Assembly: GCF_008923245.1 (NCBI RefSeq)
Contig: NZ_WBOS01000022.1
Coordinates: 1-57,809, forward strand
Direction of reading: 5' to 3'
Origin: Cytobacillus depressus
GTDB lineage: Bacteria > Bacillota > Bacilli > Bacillales > Cytobacillaceae
Length of the DNA: 57,809 nucleotides
The translations under genes were made by a program, and so were the position numbers. Below the pieces are notes generated by a model. It was not told where the DNA came from, searched no databases, and saw nothing but the letters and a program-made list of their open reading frames with translations. Of this stretch, positions 40,326 to 48,964 are shown piece after piece. Each line of letters begins with the position of its first letter. The stretch's first letter is position 1.

Positions 40326-40523
40326 CTATTTTCGGATTTTCGAAAACCGTAACGCACTCTCCAATACATCCTCTAACTTCTCCGGTGTAAGGGTCTTTCC
40401 CTGCTGTAAATAAACACGCAGCGTTCCCAAGATGAAATTTAGAGCATAGGTGTGATTGACCGTATCCCTATCGAAACACTTGACCAATTCCTCACACCGA
40501 TCAGCTGGCGTTTGGGTTCTCAC
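40326..40523 (-). CDS. small first gene of the par operon
   Basis: 65 aa, GTG start with GGGAGGAC. Helical, two cysteines (RCEELVKCFDRD), ending ALRFSKIRK. Two bases separate it from the ATG-less parA reading; co-transcribed. Could modulate the operon; no family known. Confidence 0.6.
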   Translation of the reverse strand: MRTQTPADRCEELVKCFDRDTVNHTYALNFILGTLRVYLQQGKTLTPEKLEDVLESALRFSKIRK

Positions 40524-40543
40524 GGTCTGTCCTCCCTCATGGA

Positions 40544-40582
40544 ATGTTAATTTAACCTTAAGGTTAATGTTATCTTAACGTC
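40544..40582. repeat. TTAANN array 9, par operon promoter region
   Basis: GTTAATTTAACCTTAAGG, TTAATG, TTATCTTAACG immediately upstream of the par operon RBS, where centromeres of type Ib partition systems normally lie. Confidence 0.7.
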
Positions 40583-40715
40583 ATTATACCCTTAACATCT
40601 AAAAAATATCAAACGCGCCATTTAATCGAGTAGAGAAAGGGATTTATAGGCAGAAAATAGAAAGTTATAATGCCAACAAATTTTGAGTTTCCATAATTGA
40701 TGAGGATGATGTAGG

Positions 40716-41021
40716 ATGCGTTCTGCTGGTAGTTTAATCTTAATTATAGTGAGTCTAGTTTTAAGTTTAAAAGGTTTATGGGCATTATATAAATTTAAGA
40801 AGTATTGGATGATTTTAGGTCATTTGGTTTTCTTAGCTGGTTTCCCATTTGTTTTTTTCAGTTACTCTGAATTTGTATGGGGATTCGAAGATTTTGAAAC
40901 TAGAATATGGTTAGCTATTCCAATTCTTTTGGTTATTCCTCCTTGGTTATTGTGGGGGTTTATTATCAATAAAAACGCTGAAAATATAGAGGAAAAAGAA
41001 AAAATTAAAAGTAAGATATAG
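40716..41021 (+). CDS. membrane protein of unknown function
   Basis: 101 aa. Three hydrophobic helices (LILIIVSLVLSLKGL, WMILGHLVFLAGFPFVFF, IWLAIPILLVIPPWLLWGF) and a charged Glu/Lys C-terminus. Plus strand against the surrounding operons, AT-rich; probably a moron/cargo gene. Ends before a two-way terminator. Confidence 0.65.
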   Translation: MRSAGSLILIIVSLVLSLKGLWALYKFKKYWMILGHLVFLAGFPFVFFSYSEFVWGFEDFETRIWLAIPILLVIPPWLLWGFIINKNAENIEEKEKIKSKI

Positions 41022-41132
41022 AAAGAAATTACTGCACACTTTCCACTGGAAACATTTTGCTCGATGAAAGAATCCTCTCAGGCTTTCAAAATGGCCCCCA
41101 ATTTCGACTTTAGAGATAAAGTGAAAGGGTTT

Positions 41133-41173
41133 ATACCCCAGAATCCTAAAATGGGCTTTCTGGGGCTTTACTT
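41133..41173. terminator. bidirectional hairpin terminator
   Basis: CCCCAGAA ... TTTCTGGGG then CTTTACTTT. Located between convergent genes ending at 41021 (plus) and 41168 (minus). Confidence 0.7.
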
Positions 41174-41344
41174 TATAAAAGGGATAACTTCATAGCCTTT
41201 ATACCACGGAAGCTTTTTCGCACTCGCCACAACTTCGGGAAAATGCTTCTTACAATAAAGGCGATCTAAACGGTCCCCGATAAAGTGGACTCGAATTAAT
41301 TCATCATCAGGAAAGTATTTGCAGCAGTAGTCACAGCTGGGCAT
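41168..41344 (-). CDS. small zinc-finger-like protein, 58 aa
   Basis: MPSCDYCCKYFPDDELIRVH onward with a second pair LYCKKHF: a CxxC...C..H knuckle. The ATG overlaps the upstream stop (TAATG), so translation is coupled. Confidence 0.6.
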   Translation of the reverse strand: MPSCDYCCKYFPDDELIRVHFIGDRLDRLYCKKHFPEVVASAKKLPWYKGYEVIPFIK

Positions 41345-41481
41345 TATTCTTTGCCGCCTTTAATTAAAGTCAATGCAGGCTGTTTCGCTTTTTTCAGATG
41401 TTCTTCCTGCCGCTTGAAAAATTCCTGAAAAAACTTATCCGGATTCTTCTGGATTTCTTCTCTGGAAGCTCTTTTCATCAT
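41344..41481 (-). CDS. small basic protein, 45 aa
   Basis: MMKRASREEIQKNPDKFFQE onward, ending TLIKGGKE, RBS GGAGGGG. Helical, rich in Lys and Glu. Coupled to the zinc-finger-like gene. Confidence 0.6.
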   Translation of the reverse strand: MMKRASREEIQKNPDKFFQEFFKRQEEHLKKAKQPALTLIKGGKE

Positions 41482-41510
41482 TCATTCCCCTCCATGGGAG
41501 AAACAGGCTG

Positions 41511-41840
41511 TTAAGCCTGCTCTTCGTCTCTTCTTGGAATTAATAAAGTCTTACCGTTTTTAAATTTGATTGTTGCTCCTTCATAGGAATAAAACACACT
41601 TGAAATTTCTTCAGCTCTTTCGTCCATCATTAATATTTCTTCAAAGGTAAACGAATCGATATGATCACCAAACAGCCCATAACTTTCCGGCAGCAATGCT
41701 TCCAAAGCATTATTTAAATGCTCTATCGTATCGTCAAACGCTGTGATGTTTATGCCAACGTCTTCAAGCTCTCTAATAGTTTTATCGAAATCCATAATTG
41801 CATTATAAACACTTTCAATAGCATTAAGATTCTTTTCCAT
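41511..41840 (-). CDS. protein of unknown function
   Basis: 109 aa from ATG 41840 (GGGGGAAT upstream). Long helices (IESVYNAIMDFDKTIRELED, AFDDTIEHLNNALEALL) then a short beta tail (GATIKFKNGKTLLIP). Helical-bundle regulator possible; unidentified. Confidence 0.6.
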   Translation of the reverse strand: MEKNLNAIESVYNAIMDFDKTIRELEDVGINITAFDDTIEHLNNALEALLPESYGLFGDHIDSFTFEEILMMDERAEEISSVFYSYEGATIKFKNGKTLLIPRRDEEQA

Positions 41841-42083
41841 TGTTAATTCCCCCAAGTTTATTAGACCAACCTCGACAGCTGGCTTTATGATATTTCCCAT
41901 TCTCTTTAATCGTCCGTTACCATAATTCTAGCATTCGGCAAGAGGAAACTGGATTCCTCCTCGTTCATCGGGTATGTAGAGAGGCGTTAACCAAACTTTG
42001 TCAATTTAAGAACCTCTTGAAAAACATAGGCATTAAACAAGACTTTACACTGATTGCACAAATTTTCTAATTCATCGACTTTC

Positions 42084-42443
42084 TTAAATTCTCCTACGAC
42101 TTGCAAAGGCGTTGTTGTCCGGTATCTTAAACAAGCCGTCTCTCGTATATGGATTAATAAAATGGCGCATACCTTCCTTACTAAATTTCACTACTTTAAA
42201 ACTCACATTTTTATATTTCGATAGATTCCACGGATGACCGGAAAGCGCGACCTCACGAATAGACGGTAAACGATCGTCCTTTATTTGATCAGCATATTTT
42301 AATAAATCACTAGATAAGTTACGGAGAAATTCTTTACTTGGAGGATCATGAGATAAAGTGTGAAATTCCATGAGAACCCCATTATCATCACAAGTTAAAA
42401 AATAAACGTCGTTGTTATTTAATTTAATATAAGTATCAGGCAT
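42084..42443 (-). CDS. protein of unknown function
   Basis: 119 aa, RBS CGGAGGG. LNNNDVYFLTCDDNGVLMEF and HPWNLSKYKNVSFKVVKF; mixed alpha/beta. The 180 bases upstream of the 41840 gene and those after this one hold no other gene. Confidence 0.6.
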   Translation of the reverse strand: MPDTYIKLNNNDVYFLTCDDNGVLMEFHTLSHDPPSKEFLRNLSSDLLKYADQIKDDRLPSIREVALSGHPWNLSKYKNVSFKVVKFSKEGMRHFINPYTRDGLFKIPDNNAFASRRRI

Positions 42444-42619
42444 TCTAGACCCTCCGTGTTTTCTTGATGTTAGTTATTTGTGCTAGAAAGCCCGTCTTTA
42501 TCGAATGCTCAAAATAAGCAATCGAATGTTCAGAGTGAGAAAACAAGAAACGGTTGAATCAGCCGTTTCTTACTCCCCCAAGGGGTCAAGGTTTAACCCC
42601 ATCTGTAATAAACCAGCTT

Positions 42620-43651
42620 CTAAGCTAGTCTTTTCGGGTTCGGTTCTTTTAATTTCTTCAGCGTTTCTTCAAGTGTTTTCTTCTTTTCCGCTAATACAGC
42701 TTCATCATCTGGAGATTTTTCTTTTTCTGGCTTGTCCTCCATATGCTCTTGTTCCATTTCGGTTCTAATTGGTTTCTGTTTACCACTCTTAGCAGGAATA
42801 TTATTTTGGTTCTCTCTATTCCGTTTAAGCCAATTGTTCATAACAGCCGCAAATTTCTTTGGCTTTTCGTCTCCGTCTATAAGGTTTTGCAGAACATAAA
42901 TATATTCTCGCTCTTCGTATTGATCTTTAAAGGCATTAAAGTGTAATTCAACATCAATCAATTTAATTTTGTAAATTATTAATCTATCTATCCTATCGAC
43001 TAATACCTTTTGCAAAGAAACAGGCAAATTAGATTCTACTATTTCCTGATAGATAGATTCTTTTTCTTTTTTCTTTTTAATAGATTCTTTTTCTCTTTTC
43101 TTTTTAGTAGGAACTTTTTGTTCCGGTACCACAGGAACTTTTTGTTCCGGAACCATAGGAACTTTTTGTTCCGGAACCGTAGGAACTTTTTGTTCCTGTG
43201 GTTCGTCATCCCACTCAATATCGTATTCAACAGGCAATTCTATTTGCTTTTCTCCCTGCAATTTCAAACAAGCATTAATCAACGGTTGCAAACTATAAAC
43301 CGAATTCCCGAACTTCCCACTAGTTACATTTCTTCTTTTTCCTGTGCGAAGCAATGTCTTTTTCTTTAACGAGTTTACGATTTTACGAATCGCTCTTTCG
43401 CTGTTTTCTTCTTTGTATTCTTCTCCGAAATATAATTTTGCTAGTGTTGTCTGACTCGGATAAGGGTCTTTTGTATCGTGCTTGAATGTTGAAAGCAACG
43501 CTATAAAAGCATATTCTCCATGAGTCATACCGAGATTTCGATAATTTCTAGTAATGATATTCGGTATAATCGTAAATCCTTCGTCCAAAATTTGACTACC
43601 CCAGATCAGCTCTGCATGAGTAGGCTCTGTCTTTTCAGTGTTTTTAGACAT
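42620..43651 (-). CDS. replication initiator protein (Rep) with in-gene iterons
   Basis: 343 aa, RBS AAGGAGG. The N-terminal ~120 residues are a winged-helix domain typical of plasmid/phage initiators (FTIIPNIITRNYRNLGMTHG, YPSQTTLAKLYFG, SERAIRKIVNSLKKK). Then four EQKVPxVP repeats (about 153-184), a Lys-rich segment and a C-terminal helical DnaD-like/oligomerisation region (FKDQYEEREYIYVLQNLIDG). The repeats are encoded by exact 24-bp iterons, so the origin probably lies inside the gene as in pLS32 and RepA_N plasmids. Confidence 0.78.
   Translation of the reverse strand: MSKNTEKTEPTHAELIWGSQILDEGFTIIPNIITRNYRNLGMTHGEYAFIALLSTFKHDTKDPYPSQTTLAKLYFGEEYKEENSERAIRKIVNSLKKKTLLRTGKRRNVTSGKFGNSVYSLQPLINACLKLQGEKQIELPVEYDIEWDDEPQEQKVPTVPEQKVPMVPEQKVPVVPEQKVPTKKKREKESIKKKKEKESIYQEIVESNLPVSLQKVLVDRIDRLIIYKIKLIDVELHFNAFKDQYEEREYIYVLQNLIDGDEKPKKFAAVMNNWLKRNRENQNNIPAKSGKQKPIRTEMEQEHMEDKPEKEKSPDDEAVLAEKKKTLEETLKKLKEPNPKRLA
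43110..43196. repeat. four 24-bp iterons, candidate replication origin
   Basis: The imperfect palindrome GGAACTTTTTGTTCC begins at 43110, 43134, 43158 and 43182, an exact 24-bp period, each followed by GGWACC-like bases. DNA conservation exceeds what the peptide repeat requires. Iterons inside a rep gene are a known origin design in Gram-positive theta plasmids. Confidence 0.78.
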
Positions 43652-43707
43652 AACAAAAAATCCTCCTTAAAATTTGCCTGAACAAATAAGACAAGCAAAG
43701 AAAAGAG

Positions 43708-43892
43708 GATTCACCAGAGAGCCGTTCGGCTATATTAATAATCTCATATACCACATTTTTCATGTAAACCCATGAAAAATAGTTAAATTCATGTTGTACA
43801 TAAATCTAACATTGGGTATAATAAAATTATCAATTAAAAAATTTAAAGAGCTTTTTAACTTTTAGTCGGGTTTCTTAGCTCTCTGGTGAATC
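43708..43892. repeat. 15-bp inverted repeat flanking the rep leader
   Basis: GATTCACCAGAGAGC (43708-43722) and GCTCTCTGGTGAATC (43878-43892) are exact complements 155 bases apart. In a minus-strand rep mRNA leader the two would pair, and the 3' arm is followed by CTCTTTTCTTTG, terminator-like. A small GCCGAACGGC hairpin sits beside it. Confidence 0.75.
43794..43822 (+). promoter_or_regulatory. strong plus-strand promoter of an antisense RNA
   Basis: TTGTAC, 17 bases, TATAAT. Oriented away from rep, with transcription expected to start near 43829. Confidence 0.75.
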
Positions 43893-43927
43893 AAGCCTGT
43901 TGTAGTTGGAGCTACAGCAGGTTTTTT
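43829..43927 (+). ncRNA. putative countertranscribed RNA controlling rep
   Basis: About 99 nt from the promoter at 43794-43822 to the terminator at 43896-43927. No ORF. It is antisense to the rep leader (rep starts at 43651 on the minus strand) and contains one arm of the long inverted repeat, so pairing could steer rep mRNA between antiterminated and terminated folds, as in pT181/pIP501 copy control. RNA boundaries are inferred. Confidence 0.6.
43896..43927 (+). terminator. terminator of antisense RNA
   Basis: CCTGTTGTAG-ttggag-CTACAGCAGG then six T residues. Confidence 0.85.
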
Positions 43928-44212
43928 CTTTGTGTCGAATATTTCAGAATCGAAAATAGATTAGTGTTTGTTAATCATTGTACTATTCGTGAACAATTTG
44001 CGCAATATATTTATAAAATGTTTTCTATTTGTGGTCTTTGACAACAAAAGCATTGTTATCTTTGACAACAAATACGCACATATGTACTGTAAAGAATTTT
44101 GTAAATATTCTCTCCTTAATGTATAATGGCTTTTGGTAAATTTGTAAATAATCCCCTAGAAATTTGGAATTGTTGTCGAATTCTATAGAAGACCATTAAG
44201 GAGGTTCAATCA

Positions 44213-44431
44213 TTGGGAAAACCAGTATCTACAACAATCTACGCAGCCATTTCCTATTCCAGACAGAATCCTGAGACTCATGCGCAAACAATCAATTTGT
44301 TGAAAGCGCTTGAACAGGAACTTGGAATTGAAAACCTTTCTAAGATGAGAGAACCAGATCTTATTCTTCATCGTATCAATAAATGCGACAAAAACCCACA
44401 ACTTTTTGTAAAAGCAGCCAATATTTTTTGA
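44213..44431 (+). CDS. small protein downstream of the rep control region
   Basis: 72 aa, TTG start with an ideal AAGGAGG eight bases upstream. TIYAAISYSRQNPETHAQTI and IENLSKMREPDLILHRINK, helical. Repeated TTTGACAACAAA motifs at about 44037 and 44062 precede it and may be promoter or regulator sites. Divergent from rep; perhaps a copy-number or early regulator. Confidence 0.65.
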   Translation: MGKPVSTTIYAAISYSRQNPETHAQTINLLKALEQELGIENLSKMREPDLILHRINKCDKNPQLFVKAANIF

Positions 44432-44437
44432 TTTTAC

Positions 44438-44466
44438 AAAAGCCCTCCGGTTGGAAGGGCTTTTGA
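44438..44466 (+). terminator. terminator
   Basis: AAAAGCCCT-ccggttgga-AGGGCTTTTGATTT after the 44213 gene. Confidence 0.8.
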
Positions 44467-44540
44467 TTTATCGATATTGTACACTGATAGAGAACGGTTT
44501 CTCCTAAAAAAAAGGAGATTATTGCCCCTATCGTTCTCTT

Positions 44541-44744
44541 TTAGCCTTGGGCAATTCTATCTGCAACTGCGATTTTCCTTTTCAAAATATAATTAGCAAC
44601 CAGCAGAATGAACCATAAAACCCCTGTGACGTTCACATACACATCCGCCTTTGAAAGATGGTTCCAATCGACTGTTAACACATGGGTTAGAAGAAACCAG
44701 GCAATGGCGATATTAAACCAATCCAATTTTTTGATTCTTTTCAT
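44541..44744 (-). CDS. small membrane protein
   Basis: 67 aa, RBS AAAGGAGCGG. Two hydrophobic segments (WFNIAIAWFLLTHVLTV, VTGVLWFILLVANYIL) with basic ends. Unknown. Confidence 0.6.
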   Translation of the reverse strand: MKRIKKLDWFNIAIAWFLLTHVLTVDWNHLSKADVYVNVTGVLWFILLVANYILKRKIAVADRIAQG

Positions 44745-44792
44745 GTTTTTCCGCTCCTTTTATCACCAGCATGAGCCGCCCATTATCAATAA

Positions 44793-45509
44793 TTAATATC
44801 CTGCCTTTTTCATTTCCATATCTATATAAATTCTATCGGCTTCCGATGTGCTAATACCAAATTTATTTGAAGCCATCTCTGCGACTTGCGGGTCGTGAAT
44901 TTCAGGAACATAATTTGCTCCGTAGTTAGTCAATCGATCATATTGACTTTTCATATACTCATAAATATCCTTATCCGAAACATTATTGTCTGAAGATACG
45001 GATACTACCTTTTTTTCTTTTTCTATCTTAAATAAATTACCATTCTTAAAAATAGAAAAGTCCTTAGATTCATATATATCAGAGCCACTTTCCAAAGATA
45101 AAAATTCCGTAATACATCCAGTGTTATATTTATCTTTTCCGCATTTAAGTTGTCTTATATTCATACTGCTAATATCATTAAAAACATCATATTTCTCTTC
45201 ATTTGATAAACCTTCAAATTCATCAGTCAAAGTCCCTTTTAACGCAAAGTTATAAGTAACAGGAACAAATTCATACTTATCTTCCTTGCGAACTACATCG
45301 ACTATTAACAATTCTTTATCTTTTATGTACCTTAATAATCCAGTAGCCTTCAGTTCTTCATAAATTTCTCCCATATATTCTTGTTTAATATCTTCAATAT
45401 TATCTTTATCTTTATTTAAAAAAACTACAATGGCTCCTGCAACTATACCAATTATGAAGGCAACAGGTAAAAGTATTTTGGAATTAATTTTACTTCTTTT
45501 TTTCTTCAT
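44793..45509 (-). CDS. membrane-anchored protein of unknown function
   Basis: 238 aa, RBS AAAGGGGG. Basic N-terminus MKKKRSKINSK, one signal-anchor helix (ILLPVAFIIGIVAGAIVVFL), then an extracytoplasmic region with two cysteines (LKCGKDKYNTGC) and a helical C-terminus (VPEIHDPQVAEMASNKFGIS). Could alter surface properties of the lysogen; no family recognised. Confidence 0.6.
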   Translation of the reverse strand: MKKKRSKINSKILLPVAFIIGIVAGAIVVFLNKDKDNIEDIKQEYMGEIYEELKATGLLRYIKDKELLIVDVVRKEDKYEFVPVTYNFALKGTLTDEFEGLSNEEKYDVFNDISSMNIRQLKCGKDKYNTGCITEFLSLESGSDIYESKDFSIFKNGNLFKIEKEKKVVSVSSDNNVSDKDIYEYMKSQYDRLTNYGANYVPEIHDPQVAEMASNKFGISTSEADRIYIDMEMKKAGY

Positions 45510-45594
45510 GTTATCCCCCTTTTTACCTATACATTACCATAATTTCACAATGTTTAGGGGGTTCAAAACATAAATAATTATGAATATAGTTAAG

Positions 45595-46245
45595 TTACCG
45601 ATAGAATCTACCTTCTGGTGTCATGAACTGTTTATACAAACATAACGATGTATAAAAATGCTCTCTTACATTAGCAGCATCCGCTTCTTCCTTCACGATT
45701 TCCCCGACATATTCAGGCACATTCGTAAAAAATTGAACGGTTTCGCTATCCTCATAAGAAGGGAAACCCTCATATGGTCCTTCCAGAATTGAGTACGTCA
45801 CAAGACCGCTGAACGGAATAAAATGTTCCTCACTGTACTCCATCATCTTTTTTTTTAGCGATTTATTGACTTGAACCATTATTTTCTTTGGTTCCGTTTT
45901 TTCAGCTGTCTGGAGATCAACGATATTTTCGAAATGTTCCGAAATAATCATCCCAATCAAAACATTCTTTTTAATTACGAAATCTTCTGCCAATTCGTTG
46001 ATTCGATCCATCATTTCTTCTTTGACTGTTAGCACAAAATGTTTACGTTCCAACGTTATCCGGTTTTCCATATCATCCAGCTCCTTCAGAGAAGGAAGAC
46101 TATTCAGGATTTTTGTTAGCTCAAACAAGATGACACCGCCTGAAGAAATTCCTAAATTCTCTGCTGCCATGTCGATATTTTGTCTCGCTCTAGTGGACAG
46201 TCTGATACTTAATTTGACTGTTTTCCCTCTATTGATTTTTGGCAC
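45595..46245 (-). CDS. protein with two ribbon-helix-helix-like segments
   Basis: 216 aa, GTG start behind GCAGGAGGG. First RHH-like unit: KTVKLSIRLSTRARQNIDMA (about 8-50); second: KIMVQVNKSLKKKMMEYSEEH (about 125-165), with a middle unit resembling them (FVLTVKEEMMDRINELAEDF). Possibly a DNA-binding regulator with tandem RHH folds and another candidate reader of the TTAANN arrays. Confidence 0.6.
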   Translation of the reverse strand: MPKINRGKTVKLSIRLSTRARQNIDMAAENLGISSGGVILFELTKILNSLPSLKELDDMENRITLERKHFVLTVKEEMMDRINELAEDFVIKKNVLIGMIISEHFENIVDLQTAEKTEPKKIMVQVNKSLKKKMMEYSEEHFIPFSGLVTYSILEGPYEGFPSYEDSETVQFFTNVPEYVGEIVKEEADAANVREHFYTSLCLYKQFMTPEGRFYR

Positions 46246-46561
46246 TCATTTCCCTCCTGCTTTCATCTGTTATGCTCATTTTAGAGCAAACAATGCGCAC
46301 TGGCTACGCTCCGCATGGGCCAATATTTGTTGCATCACTTTTTATACTCCGATATACTACATAAAGAGTAATAATTAAAATGGGGGCTTCTGTCATTAAG
46401 GGACCGTTTTGTTTGACTACGAGGAAAAAAATTCTTACTCTGGGGCTTTGGTGGAATTCCGGATAGGTTTCTGAAGAAACTTCTTTTTTTGAATGTTAAA
46501 AGGTCTATGGGAACGGAAGAAAAGAAACGACCAACAATTATTTCGTAAAGGAAAGTGAAGT
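46246..46561. other. intergenic region between divergent genes
   Basis: No ORF seen. Holds the promoter area of the 46245 gene and a plus-strand hairpin with T run at 46466-46490. A short transcript ending there is possible. Confidence 0.35.
46466..46490 (+). terminator. terminator-like hairpin
   Basis: GGTTTC-tgaa-GAAACTTCTTTTTTT. No plus-strand gene precedes it, so it may end a small RNA. Confidence 0.55.
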
Positions 46562-46870
46562 ATGGAAAAGCGCAGAATGAGGAACAAAGAGTCTTACAAA
46601 TTTTTGTGCGGTCTTTGGAAAGTGGACTTTGAAAATATCGAAAGCCAGGTAATAAACTATTGCGTGATTAGAAGTTCACAGGAGGATATGGGGCTGGCAA
46701 AGCACGAAGTTAAGGAACGGCTTAACGAAATTAACAAGAAAATAGAGAAGAATTACATTTGTGGAATAATCGGGTTTTACAACAAAGACAGAGGGATTAA
46801 TATTCCCCCTCGATCTATTGAAGAAATCACCGTCAATTATGTGCAAAAAAACATAAAGGCGTTTGGGTAA
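46562..46870 (+). CDS. protein of unknown function
   Basis: 102 aa, RBS AAAGGAAAG. Basic start (MEKRRMRNKESYKFLCGLWK) and helical middle (AKHEVKERLNEINKKIEK). It precedes the ligase gene in the same direction. Confidence 0.55.
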   Translation: MEKRRMRNKESYKFLCGLWKVDFENIESQVINYCVIRSSQEDMGLAKHEVKERLNEINKKIEKNYICGIIGFYNKDRGINIPPRSIEEITVNYVQKNIKAFG

Positions 46871-46942
46871 TTCAAACTCACTATAATTACCAGTAAATTT
46901 ACACCTCCTAAAATGTTACAATTTATATGGAGGTTTTTTTAT

Positions 46943-47758
46943 ATGTTCATATCACCAATGTTACTGCACAAATCTGATCATCCATTTGATGATGAATCTT
47001 ATATAACTGAGTTAAAGCTTGATGGGATACGGATAATTTGGACAAAGTTTAATGATAGAGTTCGCATCTACACACGACATAACAATGAGGTAACTTCAGT
47101 TTACCGAGAGTTAACTAATTTAGACTTACCTAACGGCACTGTCCTAGATGGCGAAATTGTAGTCTCAGACAAAAATGGGAAACCCGACTTTGAAGCATGT
47201 ATGGAACGTTTTAAATCAATTAAGGCTCCATACGATATTCAATACTGTATCTTTGATGTGATTCAATATAACGGCGAAAAACTTACTTCTTTACCTCTTC
47301 TTAAACGCAAAGAATTATTAGAAGAAATTATTCCTTCTGACCATCCTAACATCGCTACAGTTAAGTGGATTCAAGGTAATGGATGCGCATATTTCGATTT
47401 AGTTAAACAGAATGACCTAGAAGGTATAGTGTTGAAGAAGATTAACAACTCGCCATATGAAATCGGTAAACGCAGCCACTCATGGTTAAAGGTAATCAAC
47501 TATCAGTATGAAAATTGTTATATTACTAATCTACGTAAGGATAAGTTTGGTCTAATACTGTCATTCTTAGACGGTAAACCTGCTGGATTAATGGAGTTTA
47601 TGCCACCAGATGAACGCAAAAAATTATATTCAATGTGTAAGGTTCATTCAGAAAATGAAAAATTCAAATCCGTTGAACCTATTAAGTGTCGTGTTAAATA
47701 TAGAAATTTGACTAAGAAAGGCAAATTACGAATACCTTCATTTGTGGAGTGGTTATAA
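46943..47758 (+). CDS. ATP-dependent DNA ligase
   Basis: 271 aa from ATG 46943 (GGAGG upstream). Ligase motif I ELKLDGIR (Lys near residue 24), motif III TVLDGEIVV, motif IIIa YCIFDVIQY, motif IV LEGIVLKK and motif V SWLKVI are all present. No separate zinc or BRCT domains: the compact phage type, as SPbeta YoqV. Likely seals nicks in replicating or recombining phage DNA. Confidence 0.92.
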   Translation: MFISPMLLHKSDHPFDDESYITELKLDGIRIIWTKFNDRVRIYTRHNNEVTSVYRELTNLDLPNGTVLDGEIVVSDKNGKPDFEACMERFKSIKAPYDIQYCIFDVIQYNGEKLTSLPLLKRKELLEEIIPSDHPNIATVKWIQGNGCAYFDLVKQNDLEGIVLKKINNSPYEIGKRSHSWLKVINYQYENCYITNLRKDKFGLILSFLDGKPAGLMEFMPPDERKKLYSMCKVHSENEKFKSVEPIKCRVKYRNLTKKGKLRIPSFVEWL

Positions 47759-47796
47759 ACTCCACTTTTTTATTTACTTCGCAATAATAGTCAAAG

Positions 47797-48093
47797 CTAA
47801 AGTTTAATTTCTTGATCCTCTTTACTACTTGCTCGCCTTAATTCTGTCCTTTGCCGAGTGATCCTGTTTTTTAACATTTCGTTTTCCAACAGTAAGCCAT
47901 CAAATTTTTTCGCCTTATTTTCTACAAGGTGCAGGCGTTCGTTTAGTTTCTTATTAGTTAAGGACTGTCTCTTAATCTTTTCTCTGTATTTGAATTGATC
48001 TTGTTCAATATCAATCACTAATTTTTTTAGTCTTGATACACTGACTGTTTTTTGATTTTTCACGATTTCCTTCAGTTTGTTTATCGGGTTCAA
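47797..48093 (-). CDS. coiled-coil protein
   Basis: 98 aa, TTG start behind AAAAGGGGG. Predicted coiled coil over most of its length (LIDIEQDQFKYREKIKRQ, LNERLHLVENKAKKFDG), basic. Unknown function. Confidence 0.55.
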   Translation of the reverse strand: MNPINKLKEIVKNQKTVSVSRLKKLVIDIEQDQFKYREKIKRQSLTNKKLNERLHLVENKAKKFDGLLLENEMLKNRITRQRTELRRASSKEDQEIKL

Positions 48094-48113
48094 TTGTATC
48101 CCCCTTTTCCTTT

Positions 48114-48314
48114 TTATCTGCTGTTCGCGATTTTCCTGTACAGTGTAACTAATCTTTTATTCTCCTTCACAAATTCATCTGTATGGATCTCACTCAATCC
48201 ATGATACGCATTTAATTCATCCATTAATTCAATCAGCAGCATGTTCCGCTGGCTTTTATTTTCTTTGCTCACAATCAATTCATACTCGTAATAAATCTCC
48301 TGAAGCGTTCTCAC
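48114..48314 (-). CDS. small helical protein
   Basis: 66 aa, GTG start behind AGGGGAG. RTLQEIYYEYELIVSKENKS onward. Unknown. Confidence 0.55.
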   Translation of the reverse strand: MRTLQEIYYEYELIVSKENKSQRNMLLIELMDELNAYHGLSEIHTDEFVKENKRLVTLYRKIANSR

Positions 48315-48351
48315 TTTCCAACTCCCCTAACGTGTGAAGCTCCTTTCCTTT

Positions 48352-48579
48352 TCATGCGCAAATGTCATTAATCATTCTGACAAGCTTCAAGCATTGGTCT
48401 CTTTTTGCTACGGAGATTTCCTTCTTACGCTGCCACTTTTCCAAAGCTGTTCGCCGGACCTCCGAAGGCTTCTGCTTTTGCCAAAATTTCAGGTCCTCGT
48501 CAATTTGCCTGATCTGCATTTCTTGTACAAACACAGCCGCATCAATAATGCTCAATGCTCTCTCCAATAATTCATGCAT
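48352..48579 (-). CDS. small helical protein
   Basis: 75 aa, RBS AAGGAGGAAGG. Helical with a basic middle (KFWQKQKPSEVRRTALEKWQ). Its ATG overlaps the preceding gene stop (ATGCATGA). Confidence 0.55.
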   Translation of the reverse strand: MHELLERALSIIDAAVFVQEMQIRQIDEDLKFWQKQKPSEVRRTALEKWQRKKEISVAKRDQCLKLVRMINDICA

Positions 48580-48724
48580 GGCCTTCCTCCTTCACTTCTT
48601 CATTGACCTCAAAAAAGAATCCGCATTTCGGACAAGGGTGCTTCGGAATGATCTCGCAATGAAGTTCCTTAATATTACAATCCCTGCAAATGTATTCTAC
48701 AAACATTGAAAAATTGGGCAGCAT
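48572..48724 (-). CDS. zinc-ribbon microprotein, 50 aa
   Basis: Short ORF with ideal RBS AAGGAGG: MLPNFSMFVEYICRDCNIKE then HPCPKCGFFF, a CxxC...CxxC zinc ribbon. Coupled to the next gene. Confidence 0.65.
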   Translation of the reverse strand: MLPNFSMFVEYICRDCNIKELHCEIIPKHPCPKCGFFFEVNEEVKEEGHA

Positions 48725-48736
48725 TTTATAACCTCC

Positions 48737-48964
48737 TTACATCTCCATATAGAGCCGATGAACGTCTCCATGATGTTCTGGTTGGACTAATGCTAAAAGC
48801 CAATGAAACGCTAAATGTTTGTCTGTAACGGCTACCACTCTGTCATTCAATCTGATAACAAACTCGGTATGGCTTCCATGCTTTCTGTAAAGCTCTACTG
48901 TCCCCTCATTAGAGGAAGGGAAATATGTAACATAAGTGTCTGGACTTTGATACGCTCCTGCCAT
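48737..48964 (-). CDS. small protein of unknown function
   Basis: 75 aa, RBS AAAGGAGG. Beta-rich: TYVTYFPSSNEGTVELYRKH, FVIRLNDRVVAVTD. Unknown. Confidence 0.55.
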   Translation of the reverse strand: MAGAYQSPDTYVTYFPSSNEGTVELYRKHGSHTEFVIRLNDRVVAVTDKHLAFHWLLALVQPEHHGDVHRLYMEM

